Below, piece by piece: positions 42,114-51,860 of a stretch of DNA of 64,000 bases. The translations under genes and the position numbers were made by a program. The DNA is from Paenibacillus sp. 37 (lineage in GTDB: Bacteria; Bacillota; Bacilli; Paenibacillales; Paenibacillaceae). The notes below the pieces were generated by a model that was given only the letters and a program-made list of their open reading frames with translations, was not told the DNA's origin and did not search any database. Every line of letters starts with the position of its first letter. Positions within the stretch are counted from its first letter, which is position 1. The stretch covers positions 3,472,001-3,536,000 of the forward strand of contig NZ_CP043761.1 in the NCBI RefSeq assembly GCF_008386395.1, in the 5' to 3' direction.

Positions 42114-43775
42114 ATGTTTAGAAAAAGAAACATTATAACAGGTCTGGCCATTTTACTGGCTGTAACCCTGGCAGGTTGTAATAAAGCCAGCCCGGAAGCC
42201 TCTTATCCTGACAGTAATGACAACACCCCGGTCACCTTTAAATATTTCACGTTTGGCGGTGGCAAGAAGGACATTCTGGCAAGCAGCACGACCATTGGCA
42301 AGAAGTTACAGGAACAAACAGGCGTTGACTGGAAAATGGAATATCTGGTCGGCGACGGTGCAACCAAGGCAGGTGTATTGATTGCGAGTGGGGATTACCC
42401 CGACATCATCGACTCCAGTGGTGAAATGGCCAAATTGATGGATGCAGGATCTTTTATCCCGCTGGATGAACTGATCGATCAATACGGGCCTAACATCAAG
42501 CGAGTATACGGGCCTTATATGGACAAATTCAGACAGGAGGATGGAAAGATATATTTCTTGCCATACACTGCCAACATCGGTTATGTGTCAGAGCCTAATT
42601 TTCAGACCGGCTTTTATATTCAGCGTGCTGTGTTAAAAGAGTTCAACTATCCCAAGATCAAAACGCTGGACGAATATTTTGACTTGATTGAGCAATACAA
42701 GCAAAAGCATCCGCAGATCGATGGAAAAGAAACCATCGGCTTCGCCACACTTGCGGGTGAGTCGGGCAGCTTCTTCACCCTGCTAAATCCGGCCATGCAT
42801 CTGGCAGGTTATCCAAACGATGGCAGTGTGATGGTGGATATGCAGAGCCATGAAGCCAAACTGGTAGCCGGATCTGATTATCAGAAACAATGGATTCAGA
42901 AGCTGAGCGAGGTTAACGCACAGGGGATGTTTGATCCCGAATCCTTCACAATGAACCAGGATCAGTATCTCGCCAAGTTGACATCCGGTCGGGTGCTGGG
43001 ATATTTCAGTTACTCCTGGCAGGTTGGAGACGCAACGAACAACCTCAAGAAGGCTGGTATTGACGACAAACGTTACGTATCACTACCGATCGTATTTGAT
43101 GACAGTGTCAAAGACCAGTATGTGGACCCGCCAGGTTTTGTGAACAACTACGGTGTCGGAATTACCGTAAATGCCAAAGATCCTGTGCGAATTATTAAAT
43201 ATTTTGATAATTTGCTCAGGGAAGAAAACCAGATTCTGGTTCAATGGGGTATCGAGGACGAGACGTATAGTGTGAATGATGAGGGTCGCTTTTACTTTGA
43301 AAATGATGACCAACGCAAGGCACATGAAGATCCGGAATTAAGTCGTAAGTTCGGCTTTGACTATTTTAATTACAGCTGGCCTCGTTACGGCAATAACTCC
43401 GTACTGGAGGATGGCAACGCCTATGGACCAGGCAATCAACCAGAAGTGGCTACCTATAGTTACACGGACGGTGACAAGCTGTTGTTAGAGAAATATGGTG
43501 TGGAGACATTCACAGAACTATTCAGCACACCGGATGAGCGTCCTTGGTCTCCTGCTTGGTCCATTGCATTGGAGCAGGGCTCTCCTGAACAGATTTTCAT
43601 CACCAAGGCAGAAGATCTCCAGAAGAAATATTTACCCAAAATGATTATGGATTCACCTTCCACTTTCGAGAACACATGGAATGAATATATGAGTCAATTG
43701 AATCAACTCGACAAGAAAACATACGAAGCTACGATAACACAGGCAGTGAAGGATCGTGTAGCTGGAAAATGGTGA
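42114..43775 (+). CDS. Sugar-binding lipoprotein, LplA type (tandem copy 1)
   Basis: The 553-residue product has a lipoprotein signal with lipobox LAGC (Cys22) and an extracellular solute-binding fold. It shares most of its length with the next gene product: for example, both contain QEQTGVDWKMEYLVGD, NPAMHLAGYPNDGSVMVDM and YLAKLTSGRVLGYF. The two are a tandem duplication. Differences cluster where copy 2 has a Gly-rich insertion (after TAN, about residue 155), so ligand range may differ. The start is ATG 42114 with AAGGGGGC upstream. It follows the second two-component pair and a perfect cre site. Confidence 0.92.
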   Translation: MFRKRNIITGLAILLAVTLAGCNKASPEASYPDSNDNTPVTFKYFTFGGGKKDILASSTTIGKKLQEQTGVDWKMEYLVGDGATKAGVLIASGDYPDIIDSSGEMAKLMDAGSFIPLDELIDQYGPNIKRVYGPYMDKFRQEDGKIYFLPYTANIGYVSEPNFQTGFYIQRAVLKEFNYPKIKTLDEYFDLIEQYKQKHPQIDGKETIGFATLAGESGSFFTLLNPAMHLAGYPNDGSVMVDMQSHEAKLVAGSDYQKQWIQKLSEVNAQGMFDPESFTMNQDQYLAKLTSGRVLGYFSYSWQVGDATNNLKKAGIDDKRYVSLPIVFDDSVKDQYVDPPGFVNNYGVGITVNAKDPVRIIKYFDNLLREENQILVQWGIEDETYSVNDEGRFYFENDDQRKAHEDPELSRKFGFDYFNYSWPRYGNNSVLEDGNAYGPGNQPEVATYSYTDGDKLLLEKYGVETFTELFSTPDERPWSPAWSIALEQGSPEQIFITKAEDLQKKYLPKMIMDSPSTFENTWNEYMSQLNQLDKKTYEATITQAVKDRVAGKW

Positions 43776-43817
43776 GTGTAATCGATAAGAGAAAACACGG
43801 AACGGGGGAATATTCAC

Positions 43818-45494
43818 ATGTTAAAACCAAAATTTAGAACAGCAGGTTTAGCTGTATTACTGACAGTTTTGCTGGCTGGGTGCAGTCAAAACAACTCGTC
43901 ATCATCACCTTCAGCCACAGGTGATGATGAGAACAGTCCAGTCACGTTCTCGTATTACATGTTCTCTCCAGGCAAGAAGGATGCTCTGGCAAGCGAAACA
44001 ACAATCGGTAAAGCGTTGCAAGAGCAGACAGGTGTGGACTGGAAGATGGAATATCTGGTAGGTGATAGTGCTACAAAAGCCGGTGTCATGATTGCGAGTG
44101 GAGACTATCCTGATGTCATTAGCTCCAGTGGTGAGATGTCCAAGTTACTGGATGCCGGTGCCTATATTCCGCTGGATGATCTGATTGAGGAATACGGACC
44201 TAATATCAAAAGGGTGTATGGACCATATTTCGATAAAATGAAAAATGCCGAAGACGGAAAAATCTATGCACTGCCTTATACGGCTAATCAGGGTGAGTAT
44301 TCAGGTAGTCCAAATGTGGGCGGAGGAGCTTTCTGGATTCAACGATCTGTGCTCAAAGAGTTTGATTATCCCAAGATCACTACACTGGATGAATATTTTG
44401 ATCTGATTCAGGATTACAAGGAAAAACATCCAACTGTCGACGGTGCAGAGACAATCGGATTTGTGTCACTTGCGGGTGTGGCTAATAACTTCTTCACACT
44501 GCAAAATCCAGCCATGCATCTTGCCGGTTATCCGAACGATGGCAGTGTCATGGTAGACATGACTACCCATGAGGCAAAAGTCGTCGCGGGAACAGATGCT
44601 CAGAAAAAATGGATTCAGAAGTTAAATGAAATCAATGCTCAAGGGATGCTGGATCCCGAATCCTTTACGATGAACAAAGACCAGTATTTGGCCAAACTGA
44701 CTTCGGGTCGTGTGTTAGGATACTTCAATTATGGCTGGCAGATTGGTGACGCTTCGAAAAACCTGCTCTCGGCAGGCATTGATGAGAAACGTTATGCACC
44801 ACTTCCGATTGTGTTTGATGAAGGAATTAAGGATCAATATGTTGATCCTCCCGGCTTCGTCAACAACTATGCAACAGGTATCTCGGTGAATGCCAAAGAC
44901 CCTGTTCGTATCATCAAATACTTTGATAATTTGCTGAAGGAAGAGAATCAGGTTCTGGTGCAATGGGGCATCAAGGACGAGACGTACAGTGTGGATGAAA
45001 AGGGCCGATTTTATTATGCAAATGAAGATCAACGCAAGGCTCATGATGATCTGGAGCTCAGCCGTAAATTCGGGTTCACCTACTTTGGCACAGACTGGCC
45101 GAAATATGGCGGTGAATCTACACTAACCGATGGTAACGCTTATAGCCCTGGCAACCAGCCAGAAGTAGCCGCTGCATCTTACACCGAGGGAGACAAGAAG
45201 TTCCTTGATGCCTACGGTATCCAAACCTTTAGTGAATTATTTAACAAACCGGAGGAGCGGCCATGGTTCCCCGCATGGTCCATCGCCCTTGAGCAAGGAT
45301 CACCTGAACAGATCTTCACCACCAAATCGGATGATCTGCAACGTAAATACTTACCGGAAATGATCTTGGGAGCACCCTCGAATTTTGATAAGCTGTGGGA
45401 TGCTTACATGGCTGAATTGAACAAATTGGACAAAGCTGGTTATGAAGCGACGATTACCAAAGTTGTGAAGGATCGTGTCGCAGGAAAATGGTAA
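43818..45494 (+). CDS. Sugar-binding lipoprotein, LplA type (tandem copy 2)
   Basis: The 558-residue paralogue of the preceding protein has lipobox LAGC (Cys22) and nearly colinear sequence, ending with the same KDRVAGKW. A segment GEYSGSPNVGGGAFWIQRS replaces the shorter EPNFQTGFYIQRA of copy 1. The 42-base gap and good ribosome-binding site indicate one transcript. The permease genes follow, so either protein may deliver to the same channel. A long hairpin downstream may stabilise this part of the message. Confidence 0.92.
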   Translation: MLKPKFRTAGLAVLLTVLLAGCSQNNSSSSPSATGDDENSPVTFSYYMFSPGKKDALASETTIGKALQEQTGVDWKMEYLVGDSATKAGVMIASGDYPDVISSSGEMSKLLDAGAYIPLDDLIEEYGPNIKRVYGPYFDKMKNAEDGKIYALPYTANQGEYSGSPNVGGGAFWIQRSVLKEFDYPKITTLDEYFDLIQDYKEKHPTVDGAETIGFVSLAGVANNFFTLQNPAMHLAGYPNDGSVMVDMTTHEAKVVAGTDAQKKWIQKLNEINAQGMLDPESFTMNKDQYLAKLTSGRVLGYFNYGWQIGDASKNLLSAGIDEKRYAPLPIVFDEGIKDQYVDPPGFVNNYATGISVNAKDPVRIIKYFDNLLKEENQVLVQWGIKDETYSVDEKGRFYYANEDQRKAHDDLELSRKFGFTYFGTDWPKYGGESTLTDGNAYSPGNQPEVAAASYTEGDKKFLDAYGIQTFSELFNKPEERPWFPAWSIALEQGSPEQIFTTKSDDLQRKYLPEMILGAPSNFDKLWDAYMAELNKLDKAGYEATITKVVKDRVAGKW

Positions 45495-45519
45495 TACGAA
45501 CACTTTAAAACAAACTGTA

Positions 45520-45568
45520 CATGCAGAGGAGAAGACGAAAGAGCATAAACTCCGGTTTCTCCTCGCAT
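45520..45568 (+). promoter_or_regulatory. Intercistronic hairpin between binding-protein and permease genes
   Basis: CATGC-A-GAGGAGAA (45520-45533) pairs with TTCTCCTC-GCATG, a 13-bp stem with one bulged A and no T run. Its position matches that of the hairpin at 20670-20717. Confidence 0.5.
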
Positions 45569-45600
45569 GAATAACAGCAAAGGAAAGGAGCAGGTTCACC

Positions 45601-46572
45601 GTGGAGAAACCTAATGTCTCCCTTAACTCGATGCCGCCAGCCTCGAATCCGAAGGGAACCAGAGCACATTCGTTCTTCAAACGTCTTGTGCAACAACGAA
45701 CACTTGCCTGGATGTGTATACCTTTTGTCATCTGGGCTTTTATCTTCAAGTACCTGCCGTTATGGGGATGGACCATGGCTTTTCAGAATTTCAAACCGGC
45801 GAGGTCCTTCTCGGATCAGCAGTGGGTAGGCTGGCAGCATTTTAGTACGTTGTTTGAAGACAATACCTTCTACCGGGTGCTGCGCAATACGCTTGTCATG
45901 AGTTCCATTAAACTGGTGTTGGGATTTGTGACAGCAATTACACTGGCCCTCTTGTTGAATGAACTGAAAAATGTCATATTTAAACGCTTTGTGCAAACCG
46001 TCAGTTATCTGCCTCACTTTATTTCATGGGTTGTTGCCTCCAGCATTGTGTTAACCGTACTGTCACCAGACGGAATTATCAATCTGCTGTTAATGAAGCT
46101 TCATCTAATTGACAGTCCCGTACTATGGATGGGGAAAGGTGAATACTTCTGGGGTATTCTGGGGGCAACTGAGGTCTGGAAGGATGTCGGCTGGAACACC
46201 ATTATCTATCTGGCAGCGATTACGGCAATTGATCCGGCACAATATGAGGCTGCAGAGATTGATGGAGCCAGTCGCTTCAAACGGATGTTATATATCACGC
46301 TGCCTGGCTTGAAACCGGTTATTGTGATCTTGTTGATCATGAACATGGGAAGTATTCTGGAATCCGGATTCGAGCCACAATATCTGTTGGGTAACGGGAT
46401 GAATATGGATTATTCGGAGAATCTGGACATCTTTGTACTGAAATATGGATTAGGGATGGGGAACTTTTCCTTGGGTACAGCAGCCGGCATATTCAAAACT
46501 GTGGTCAGCTTCATCTTCCTTTTCTCAGCGAACTATATAGCGAAAAAAATGGGAGAGAGCAGACTATTCTAA
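45601..46572 (+). CDS. CUT1 sugar ABC transporter permease, LplB type
   Basis: This 323-residue membrane subunit has a GTG start at 45601, with AAGGAAAGGAG upstream. It contains WGWTMAFQNF, about six helices, the EAA loop YEAAEIDGASRFKRM and the ending YIAKKMGESRLF. It is a close relative of the permease at 20.8 kb. It serves the tandem lipoproteins encoded immediately upstream and is followed by its partner permease after 15 bases. No ATPase gene is present. Confidence 0.93.
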   Translation: MEKPNVSLNSMPPASNPKGTRAHSFFKRLVQQRTLAWMCIPFVIWAFIFKYLPLWGWTMAFQNFKPARSFSDQQWVGWQHFSTLFEDNTFYRVLRNTLVMSSIKLVLGFVTAITLALLLNELKNVIFKRFVQTVSYLPHFISWVVASSIVLTVLSPDGIINLLLMKLHLIDSPVLWMGKGEYFWGILGATEVWKDVGWNTIIYLAAITAIDPAQYEAAEIDGASRFKRMLYITLPGLKPVIVILLIMNMGSILESGFEPQYLLGNGMNMDYSENLDIFVLKYGLGMGNFSLGTAAGIFKTVVSFIFLFSANYIAKKMGESRLF

Positions 46573-46587
46573 AAGGAGGCCTATGCC

Positions 46588-47508
46588 ATGCAAAAAGGAA
46601 ACACATCCCGCTTGCGGAATAGCAGCACCGGGGATCGAGCGTTTGACACCATTAACATCATCTTCATGGTATGTCTGATGATTGTGACGATTTATCCCTT
46701 TGCTAATATGATTGCCGTATCCTTCAACAATGCAAATGATGCCATTCGGGGTGGAATATATCTATGGCCTCGTGTATGGACACTGGACAACTACAAATAC
46801 ATTTTTGGCGAATCCGATATATATCACGCAACTCTGATCTCGGCACTGCGTACGGTCATTGGAACCGTGGTGTCCGTTTTCTGTACAGCCATGCTAGCAT
46901 ATACGGTTAGTCGTCAGGAATTTGTGCTTCGCAAGTTTGTTACGATGTTTTTTGTATTCACCATGTACTTCAGCGGGGGGTTGATCCCCGGTTATCTGCT
47001 GATTCGAGACCTTGGATTGATCGGTTCCTTCTGGGTATATATCATTCCGGGTGTAATCGGTGTCTTCAATATGATTGTCATCCGTTCATTTATTGAAGGT
47101 CTTCCTGAAGGTATTCTGGAGTCAGCCCGTATTGACGGGGCAGGGGAGTTCACGACATTTATCCGCGTTGTCCTGCCACTAACGATTCCCGCAATGGCAA
47201 CCGTATCACTCTTTGTAGCTGTGGGACAATGGAATTCCTGGTTCGATGTATTCCTGTACAACTCTTCCAATAAAGAATTAAGCACGTTGCAATATGAGTT
47301 GATGAAGATTCTGCAAACTTCGACGACCTCAGCGACTTCATCAGCAAGTGATGCTTATCAGTCTGCCGAGAGCAATGCAACGGCGGTCACACCAACCTCG
47401 ATTCGAGCGACCATGACCATTATTGCAAGTGTTCCTATTCTGATGGTGTATCCGTTCTTACAGAAATACTTTGTACAGGGCATGACAATTGGTGGAGTGA
47501 AGGGGTAG
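46588..47508 (+). CDS. CUT1 sugar ABC transporter permease, YtcP type
   Basis: This 306-residue membrane subunit starts at ATG 46588 after AAAAGGAGGCC. It carries GGIYLWPRVWT, the EAA loop ESARIDGAGEFTTF and the family ending YPFLQKYFVQGMTIGGVKG. A Ser/Thr/Ala-rich loop (TSTTSATSSASDAYQSA) distinguishes it from the copy at 21.7 kb. No terminator was seen before the GH3 gene 98 bases later, so that gene could be part of the transcript. Confidence 0.93.
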   Translation: MQKGNTSRLRNSSTGDRAFDTINIIFMVCLMIVTIYPFANMIAVSFNNANDAIRGGIYLWPRVWTLDNYKYIFGESDIYHATLISALRTVIGTVVSVFCTAMLAYTVSRQEFVLRKFVTMFFVFTMYFSGGLIPGYLLIRDLGLIGSFWVYIIPGVIGVFNMIVIRSFIEGLPEGILESARIDGAGEFTTFIRVVLPLTIPAMATVSLFVAVGQWNSWFDVFLYNSSNKELSTLQYELMKILQTSTTSATSSASDAYQSAESNATAVTPTSIRATMTIIASVPILMVYPFLQKYFVQGMTIGGVKG

Positions 47509-47606
47509 TCATGGCCAGCTTATCATTTCATTGAATTATGTCAACGCAACAAACGATACCGTATTAGCGTCTATTCATCCATAGGATAACAACAGGAGTG
47601 AAACAA

Positions 47607-49868
47607 ATGCATGTAAAATGGATGACGATGATTGGTGCTGTTCTCGGCTCTATACTTATAGGGGTGGGATCGGCAGCTGCGGAAGAAACGTTTGTTGATT
47701 TAAAGCATTCAAAGTGGGCAGAGGATGGCATCACGTATATGGCGAAACGGGGAACAGTGGCTGGATACGGCCATGGGATTTTCAAGCCTGAGGCACTTGT
47801 GACACGGGCACAAGCCGTCACTTTTATGGTGCGGGAGCTTTATCCAGATCAGCTTCAGAGCGCAGTGGGAGGCACAACCTATTCGGATGTTCCAACTACA
47901 CACCCTTTCCATCGAGAAATCATGATAGCTGCTAAAAATGGACTTGCGAGTGGTTTCCCTAACGGAACCTTCCGTCCGGACGCACCGCTTAGCCGCGCAG
48001 AGACTGCGGCCTTCCTTACAAGGGCATATTCACTCGAACAAGGTAAGAATCCCGCAAAATGGACCGATACAGACAAACATTGGGCGGCAGCACCCATTCT
48101 TATTATGAGTTCAAACGGCTTGGTCGGTGGTTATTCGGATGCCACTTTCCGTCCAAATCAAGCTGTCACGCGCGCTGAATATGCCGTATTTATGGCGAGA
48201 GTGATTCGCTTCGAACGTGAAGCGGCCATTCGGACACAAGATTGGGACAAACTGATATCCTATATGACGGTAAGTGAGCAAGTTGGTCAGATGCTTATGC
48301 CCGACATTAGGCAATGGAATGGTAAAGCGACAACGACCGTTAATGAGGGGCTGAAACGCACTATCCATGATCAGGACTTGGGTGGACTCATTCTATTTGA
48401 CAAAAATATTGCAGACGTGAGGCAGCTTACAACGTTCACACATGATATACAAAGAGAAGCAGGTGACATACCGCTATTTCTTAGCATTGACCAAGAAGGT
48501 GGTGTGATTAAGCGAATACCAGGCGGTACGAACCTGCCAGGTCAGATGGCACTGGGTGCAACTGGAGATGCAGCGCTTGCCGAAGCGGCTGGTCAGCTGA
48601 CAGGGGAGGAGCTGAAGGCACTGGGATTGCAGATCAATTTTGCGCCAGTGCTGGACATCAACAGCAATCCAGATAACCCCATCATCGGTATAAGGTCGTT
48701 TGGCTCGGATACGGATTTGGTGACACGGCTTGGTTTGGCAACGATACAGGGCTTGCAGCAATCCGGGGTCATGGCGGCAGTGAAGCATTTTCCTGGGCAC
48801 GGAGATACCAAGGTAGATTCCCATCTGGGTATGCCGGTACTAACTCATAATCGCGAGCGGCTGGATGCTGTAGAATTAAAGCCATTTCAGGCTGCAATCA
48901 AAAATGGTGTAGAGATGATTATGACCGCTCATATTGCTTTTCCTGCCATAGATAACGAACATGTGACTTCGCTCAAAGACGGTGAACGTGTGCCGATTCC
49001 TGCCACCTTATCGAAAAAGGTACTGACAGGACTTCTTCGCGGAGAGCTGGGATATGAAGGTCTCATTATTTCCGATGCTTTCACCATGAATGCAATTGCG
49101 GAGCATTTTGGGGAAAATCAATCGGTAGAACGCGCCGTTTCCGCAGGTGTTGATATCATCCTAATGCCAAAAGATTCAGCAGCGGCCCATCAAACGCTGG
49201 TGAATGCGGTGAACAATGGAACGATCAAGGATGAAACCATACACGCATCTGTGAAACGAATCTTGGAGATGAAAGCGAAATATGGTTTGTTTGAACGCAG
49301 CCAGACTCTTGCGCAAAAGCTTACTCAGCTTAACGGTATTATTGGATCGAAGGAGCATCGAGCGGTGGAACAGAAAATCGCAGAGCGAGCGGTCACCGTA
49401 CTCAGTAGCCGCGAAGGTGTGCTTCCGGATCAGATTCAGCAAGGCGATCGGGTTGTTATTGTCGCAGCCGAGCAGGATCAGGCGAAACAGCTTGAAAAAC
49501 AACTGTTGCAAGCCGCTAATAACCTGTCGTTAAAGACTGAAATTGCACTTGTTGGACAAGACAAAATGAATGAAACGCTCCAGGCAATTGGCAAAGCCAA
49601 TTATGTCATTCTTGCTTCTTACCAATTCCGGAATGTAGCCAGCCAGTTCGGATGGAGCGAGTATCAATCCTTGATCAATGCGATGAACCAGAGTAATCAG
49701 CGATATACGCTGTTGTCATTGGGTAACCCTTACGAGATGATCTATCTTCAGAACGTGCGTTCAGGGCTTGCAGTGTATGGAAAGCAGGAGCCAAACACGT
49801 CTGCCGGGATCAAAGTTTTGCTTGGTCAACTGAAAGCTGGAGGACAGTTGCCCGTACAAACGGATTAA
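47607..49868 (+). CDS. SLH-anchored GH3 beta-N-acetylglucosaminidase-like enzyme
   Basis: I set the start at ATG 47607, eight bases after AGGAG; a GTG at 47598 overlaps that site. The 753-residue product has a signal peptide of about 25 residues, three SLH repeats (about 28-80, 92-145, 152-203) that tether it to the cell wall, and a GH3 domain. The motif KHFPGHGDT followed by DSH (393-406) is the hallmark of the NagZ-type branch, where a His-Asp dyad replaces the usual acid/base residue. The nucleophile is Asp490 in IISDAFTMNAI. Muropeptide or chitooligosaccharide cleavage at the cell surface is likely. A terminator follows. Confidence 0.92.
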   Translation: MHVKWMTMIGAVLGSILIGVGSAAAEETFVDLKHSKWAEDGITYMAKRGTVAGYGHGIFKPEALVTRAQAVTFMVRELYPDQLQSAVGGTTYSDVPTTHPFHREIMIAAKNGLASGFPNGTFRPDAPLSRAETAAFLTRAYSLEQGKNPAKWTDTDKHWAAAPILIMSSNGLVGGYSDATFRPNQAVTRAEYAVFMARVIRFEREAAIRTQDWDKLISYMTVSEQVGQMLMPDIRQWNGKATTTVNEGLKRTIHDQDLGGLILFDKNIADVRQLTTFTHDIQREAGDIPLFLSIDQEGGVIKRIPGGTNLPGQMALGATGDAALAEAAGQLTGEELKALGLQINFAPVLDINSNPDNPIIGIRSFGSDTDLVTRLGLATIQGLQQSGVMAAVKHFPGHGDTKVDSHLGMPVLTHNRERLDAVELKPFQAAIKNGVEMIMTAHIAFPAIDNEHVTSLKDGERVPIPATLSKKVLTGLLRGELGYEGLIISDAFTMNAIAEHFGENQSVERAVSAGVDIILMPKDSAAAHQTLVNAVNNGTIKDETIHASVKRILEMKAKYGLFERSQTLAQKLTQLNGIIGSKEHRAVEQKIAERAVTVLSSREGVLPDQIQQGDRVVIVAAEQDQAKQLEKQLLQAANNLSLKTEIALVGQDKMNETLQAIGKANYVILASYQFRNVASQFGWSEYQSLINAMNQSNQRYTLLSLGNPYEMIYLQNVRSGLAVYGKQEPNTSAGIKVLLGQLKAGGQLPVQTD

Positions 49869-49887
49869 GTCATTCTTAAATGAAGAC

Positions 49888-49930
49888 AAAAAAGACGGAT
49901 TCCAACATACGGAATCCGTCTTTTTATTTT
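49888..49930. terminator. Bidirectional terminator between GH3 and TetR genes
   Basis: AAAAGACGGATTCC and GGAATCCGTCTTTT enclose AACATAC, with A-rich and T-rich flanks on either side. It suits both converging genes. Confidence 0.93.
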
Positions 49931-49968
49931 TAACTAACCATTGGTTTCACCGATCCATCTACCATCCC

Positions 49969-50613
49969 TCACTCGGGGAGTTCTTCGCTACAAACAAAAT
50001 GGAGCAGCATCTTCACAAATTGCTCCGTCATTCGCATATCCAATGAATGATCATGAGAAGCACGAATAGTTACCATGCGCTGGAGCATGGCCATCATCGT
50101 TGTGAAGATAAACTGAGCCAGATCAAGCGGAGGGGATGGATTCTTAATACTGCCGTCAACAACGCCTTGGGATAAAGCGCCCATCAGGAAATGATTTTCT
50201 TTCCCATTCTGGTTGAATAGATCGTATGTTTCTCTTAATTCAGGACTAAAATCATACATCTCATAGTTGATATCAAATAATTGAATAAACCGGATGTAGT
50301 CTGGATGATCCTGGGCATAAACAACCCATGCATTCAACATCACCGTGAGTTGTTCTCGCCCGTTCATGTCCTTCATCGATGCACGGCTAACCTCATCCGT
50401 TAAATGTTCAATCAGTTGCATCTGAATGGCCAGAAGAAGCTCATCCATAGACTGAAAATGTTTATAAAATGTCACTCTACTAAGTTTAGCTTTCGTGCAT
50501 ACATCCTTAATCTTTACTTGGAGCAATCCATATTTCAAAAAAAGCTCCTTACCTGCTGCAATCAAATCATCACGATGTTTATTTCCCAATTGTTGATGCC
50601 AGTTTTCATTCAC
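49969..50613 (-). CDS. TetR/AcrR-family regulator, coupled to the MFS gene
   Basis: The 214-residue protein has a TetR helix-turn-helix (VKIKDVCTKAKLSRVTFYKHF) and a helical ligand domain. Its start codon overlaps the end of the MFS gene by eight bases on the minus strand, so translation is coupled and pump and repressor are made together. It likely represses the operon through the dyad at 51846-51860. The ligand is unknown, probably a compound exported by the pump. Confidence 0.9.
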   Translation of the reverse strand: MNENWHQQLGNKHRDDLIAAGKELFLKYGLLQVKIKDVCTKAKLSRVTFYKHFQSMDELLLAIQMQLIEHLTDEVSRASMKDMNGREQLTVMLNAWVVYAQDHPDYIRFIQLFDINYEMYDFSPELRETYDLFNQNGKENHFLMGALSQGVVDGSIKNPSPPLDLAQFIFTTMMAMLQRMVTIRASHDHSLDMRMTEQFVKMLLHFVCSEELPE

Positions 50614-51829
50614 TTATATACCGTTGTCCTTTCTTCGAACGAAATGCGTTCAAGGTAAGTCCGAGAGAAGCGAGTAGCATAATTGCACCAAAAATATACG
50701 GGAAGTTTATGTTTTTGTCAAACAATAGTCCTGCGATCAACGGGCCAATCACCGTTCCGAGACTGGAAAATGTCGTATTCAGACCCGATGCATAACCTTG
50801 TCGATCTCCAGCATTTTTGGATATTAACGTGCTGACCGAAGGTCGCAAAAATGAATTAAAGGCAAAGAATAACGCAGAAGCGAACAACAGAAAGACAAGG
50901 TTGACCTTAATTAACATTAACAACAAAGCTATGGGTGTGATTATTAAGGAGAGACGGATCAACTTAACTTCACCGATTCGCTGTACGAACCAATCCAAAA
51001 GCCAGATTTGTACAATAATACCGATAATCGCACCCAGAGTAATAATGATGGAGATCGTTGCAGCGTTGAATCCGTATTTTTGTTCTGCAAAAAGCGCGAA
51101 TACGGTCTCATAACTCATGAGGCCAAAGGTCATAACGAGCAGTACAATCAAGTATTTGAAATAGGGTACTTTAAATGAACTCCAGATTTTCTTGCCCAAG
51201 TGATCTCCGTTTTGAAGACGGATGGAGACCGTTCTTTTCTCGGGGGGAAGTGTCTCAGGCAATAGCAGCGTCATTAGGGCAGCAATCATTCCCAGACCCG
51301 CTGCGAAGAAATAGGGCATGCGAATGCCCATCTCGGCGATGATACCGCCCAGACCAGGTCCCAGAACCATCCCCAAGTTCATAGCTGCGCCGAAATAGCC
51401 CATGCCTTTTGCACGTGTCTCTGGTGTTGTAATATCAGCGACATATGCGAGGTTGGCAGGAACCATTAAACCAAGACTGATTCCACCGATAAACCGTGCG
51501 ACATAGAGGAACGGCAATGACGTTGACAGCGCAAATATGATATCTGAAACAACAGACAGAAACATACCAGCCATGATCAACCTTTTGCGTCCAAATCGAT
51601 CAGACAGTTGTCCCCCGAGAGGTGAAAAGAAGAATTGAGCAGCACCGAAGGCTGCAACTAAAAATCCTGCTACTGTGCCTCCCGCATGAAAAAGCTTCAA
51701 ATACTCCGGCAATATGGGGATGAGCATCCCTTGCCCCAATAAAGCGATAAACAGATTTAACATCAGAATGAACAGTGGAAAGCGAACTGATTTTGGTAAT
51801 GTACTCATGTACGTCATTAACCCCTTCAT
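50606..51829 (-). CDS. MFS efflux transporter, TetA/Bmr-like
   Basis: The 407-residue protein has about twelve membrane helices, the MFS motif GGQLSDRFGRKRLIMAG after helix 2 and the drug-proton antiporter motif C region (GPGLGGIIAE). It should export drugs or metabolites by proton exchange. Start candidates on the minus strand are ATG 51829 (AAAGG upstream) and ATG 51808 (AAGGGG upstream); the difference is seven residues. It is the first gene of an operon with the TetR regulator. The substrate cannot be told from sequence. Confidence 0.9.
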   Translation of the reverse strand: MKGLMTYMSTLPKSVRFPLFILMLNLFIALLGQGMLIPILPEYLKLFHAGGTVAGFLVAAFGAAQFFFSPLGGQLSDRFGRKRLIMAGMFLSVVSDIIFALSTSLPFLYVARFIGGISLGLMVPANLAYVADITTPETRAKGMGYFGAAMNLGMVLGPGLGGIIAEMGIRMPYFFAAGLGMIAALMTLLLPETLPPEKRTVSIRLQNGDHLGKKIWSSFKVPYFKYLIVLLVMTFGLMSYETVFALFAEQKYGFNAATISIIITLGAIIGIIVQIWLLDWFVQRIGEVKLIRLSLIITPIALLLMLIKVNLVFLLFASALFFAFNSFLRPSVSTLISKNAGDRQGYASGLNTTFSSLGTVIGPLIAGLLFDKNINFPYIFGAIMLLASLGLTLNAFRSKKGQRYISE

Positions 51830-51845
51830 TTACAACTTGTTAACC

Positions 51846-51860
51846 TTTACATTGCGTAAA
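51846..51860 (-). promoter_or_regulatory. Candidate TetR operator before the MFS gene
   Basis: TTTAC-ATTGC-GTAAA is a perfect 5-5-5 inverted repeat, 16 bases upstream of the MFS start codon. It is suited to autorepression by the co-transcribed TetR protein. Confidence 0.45.
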
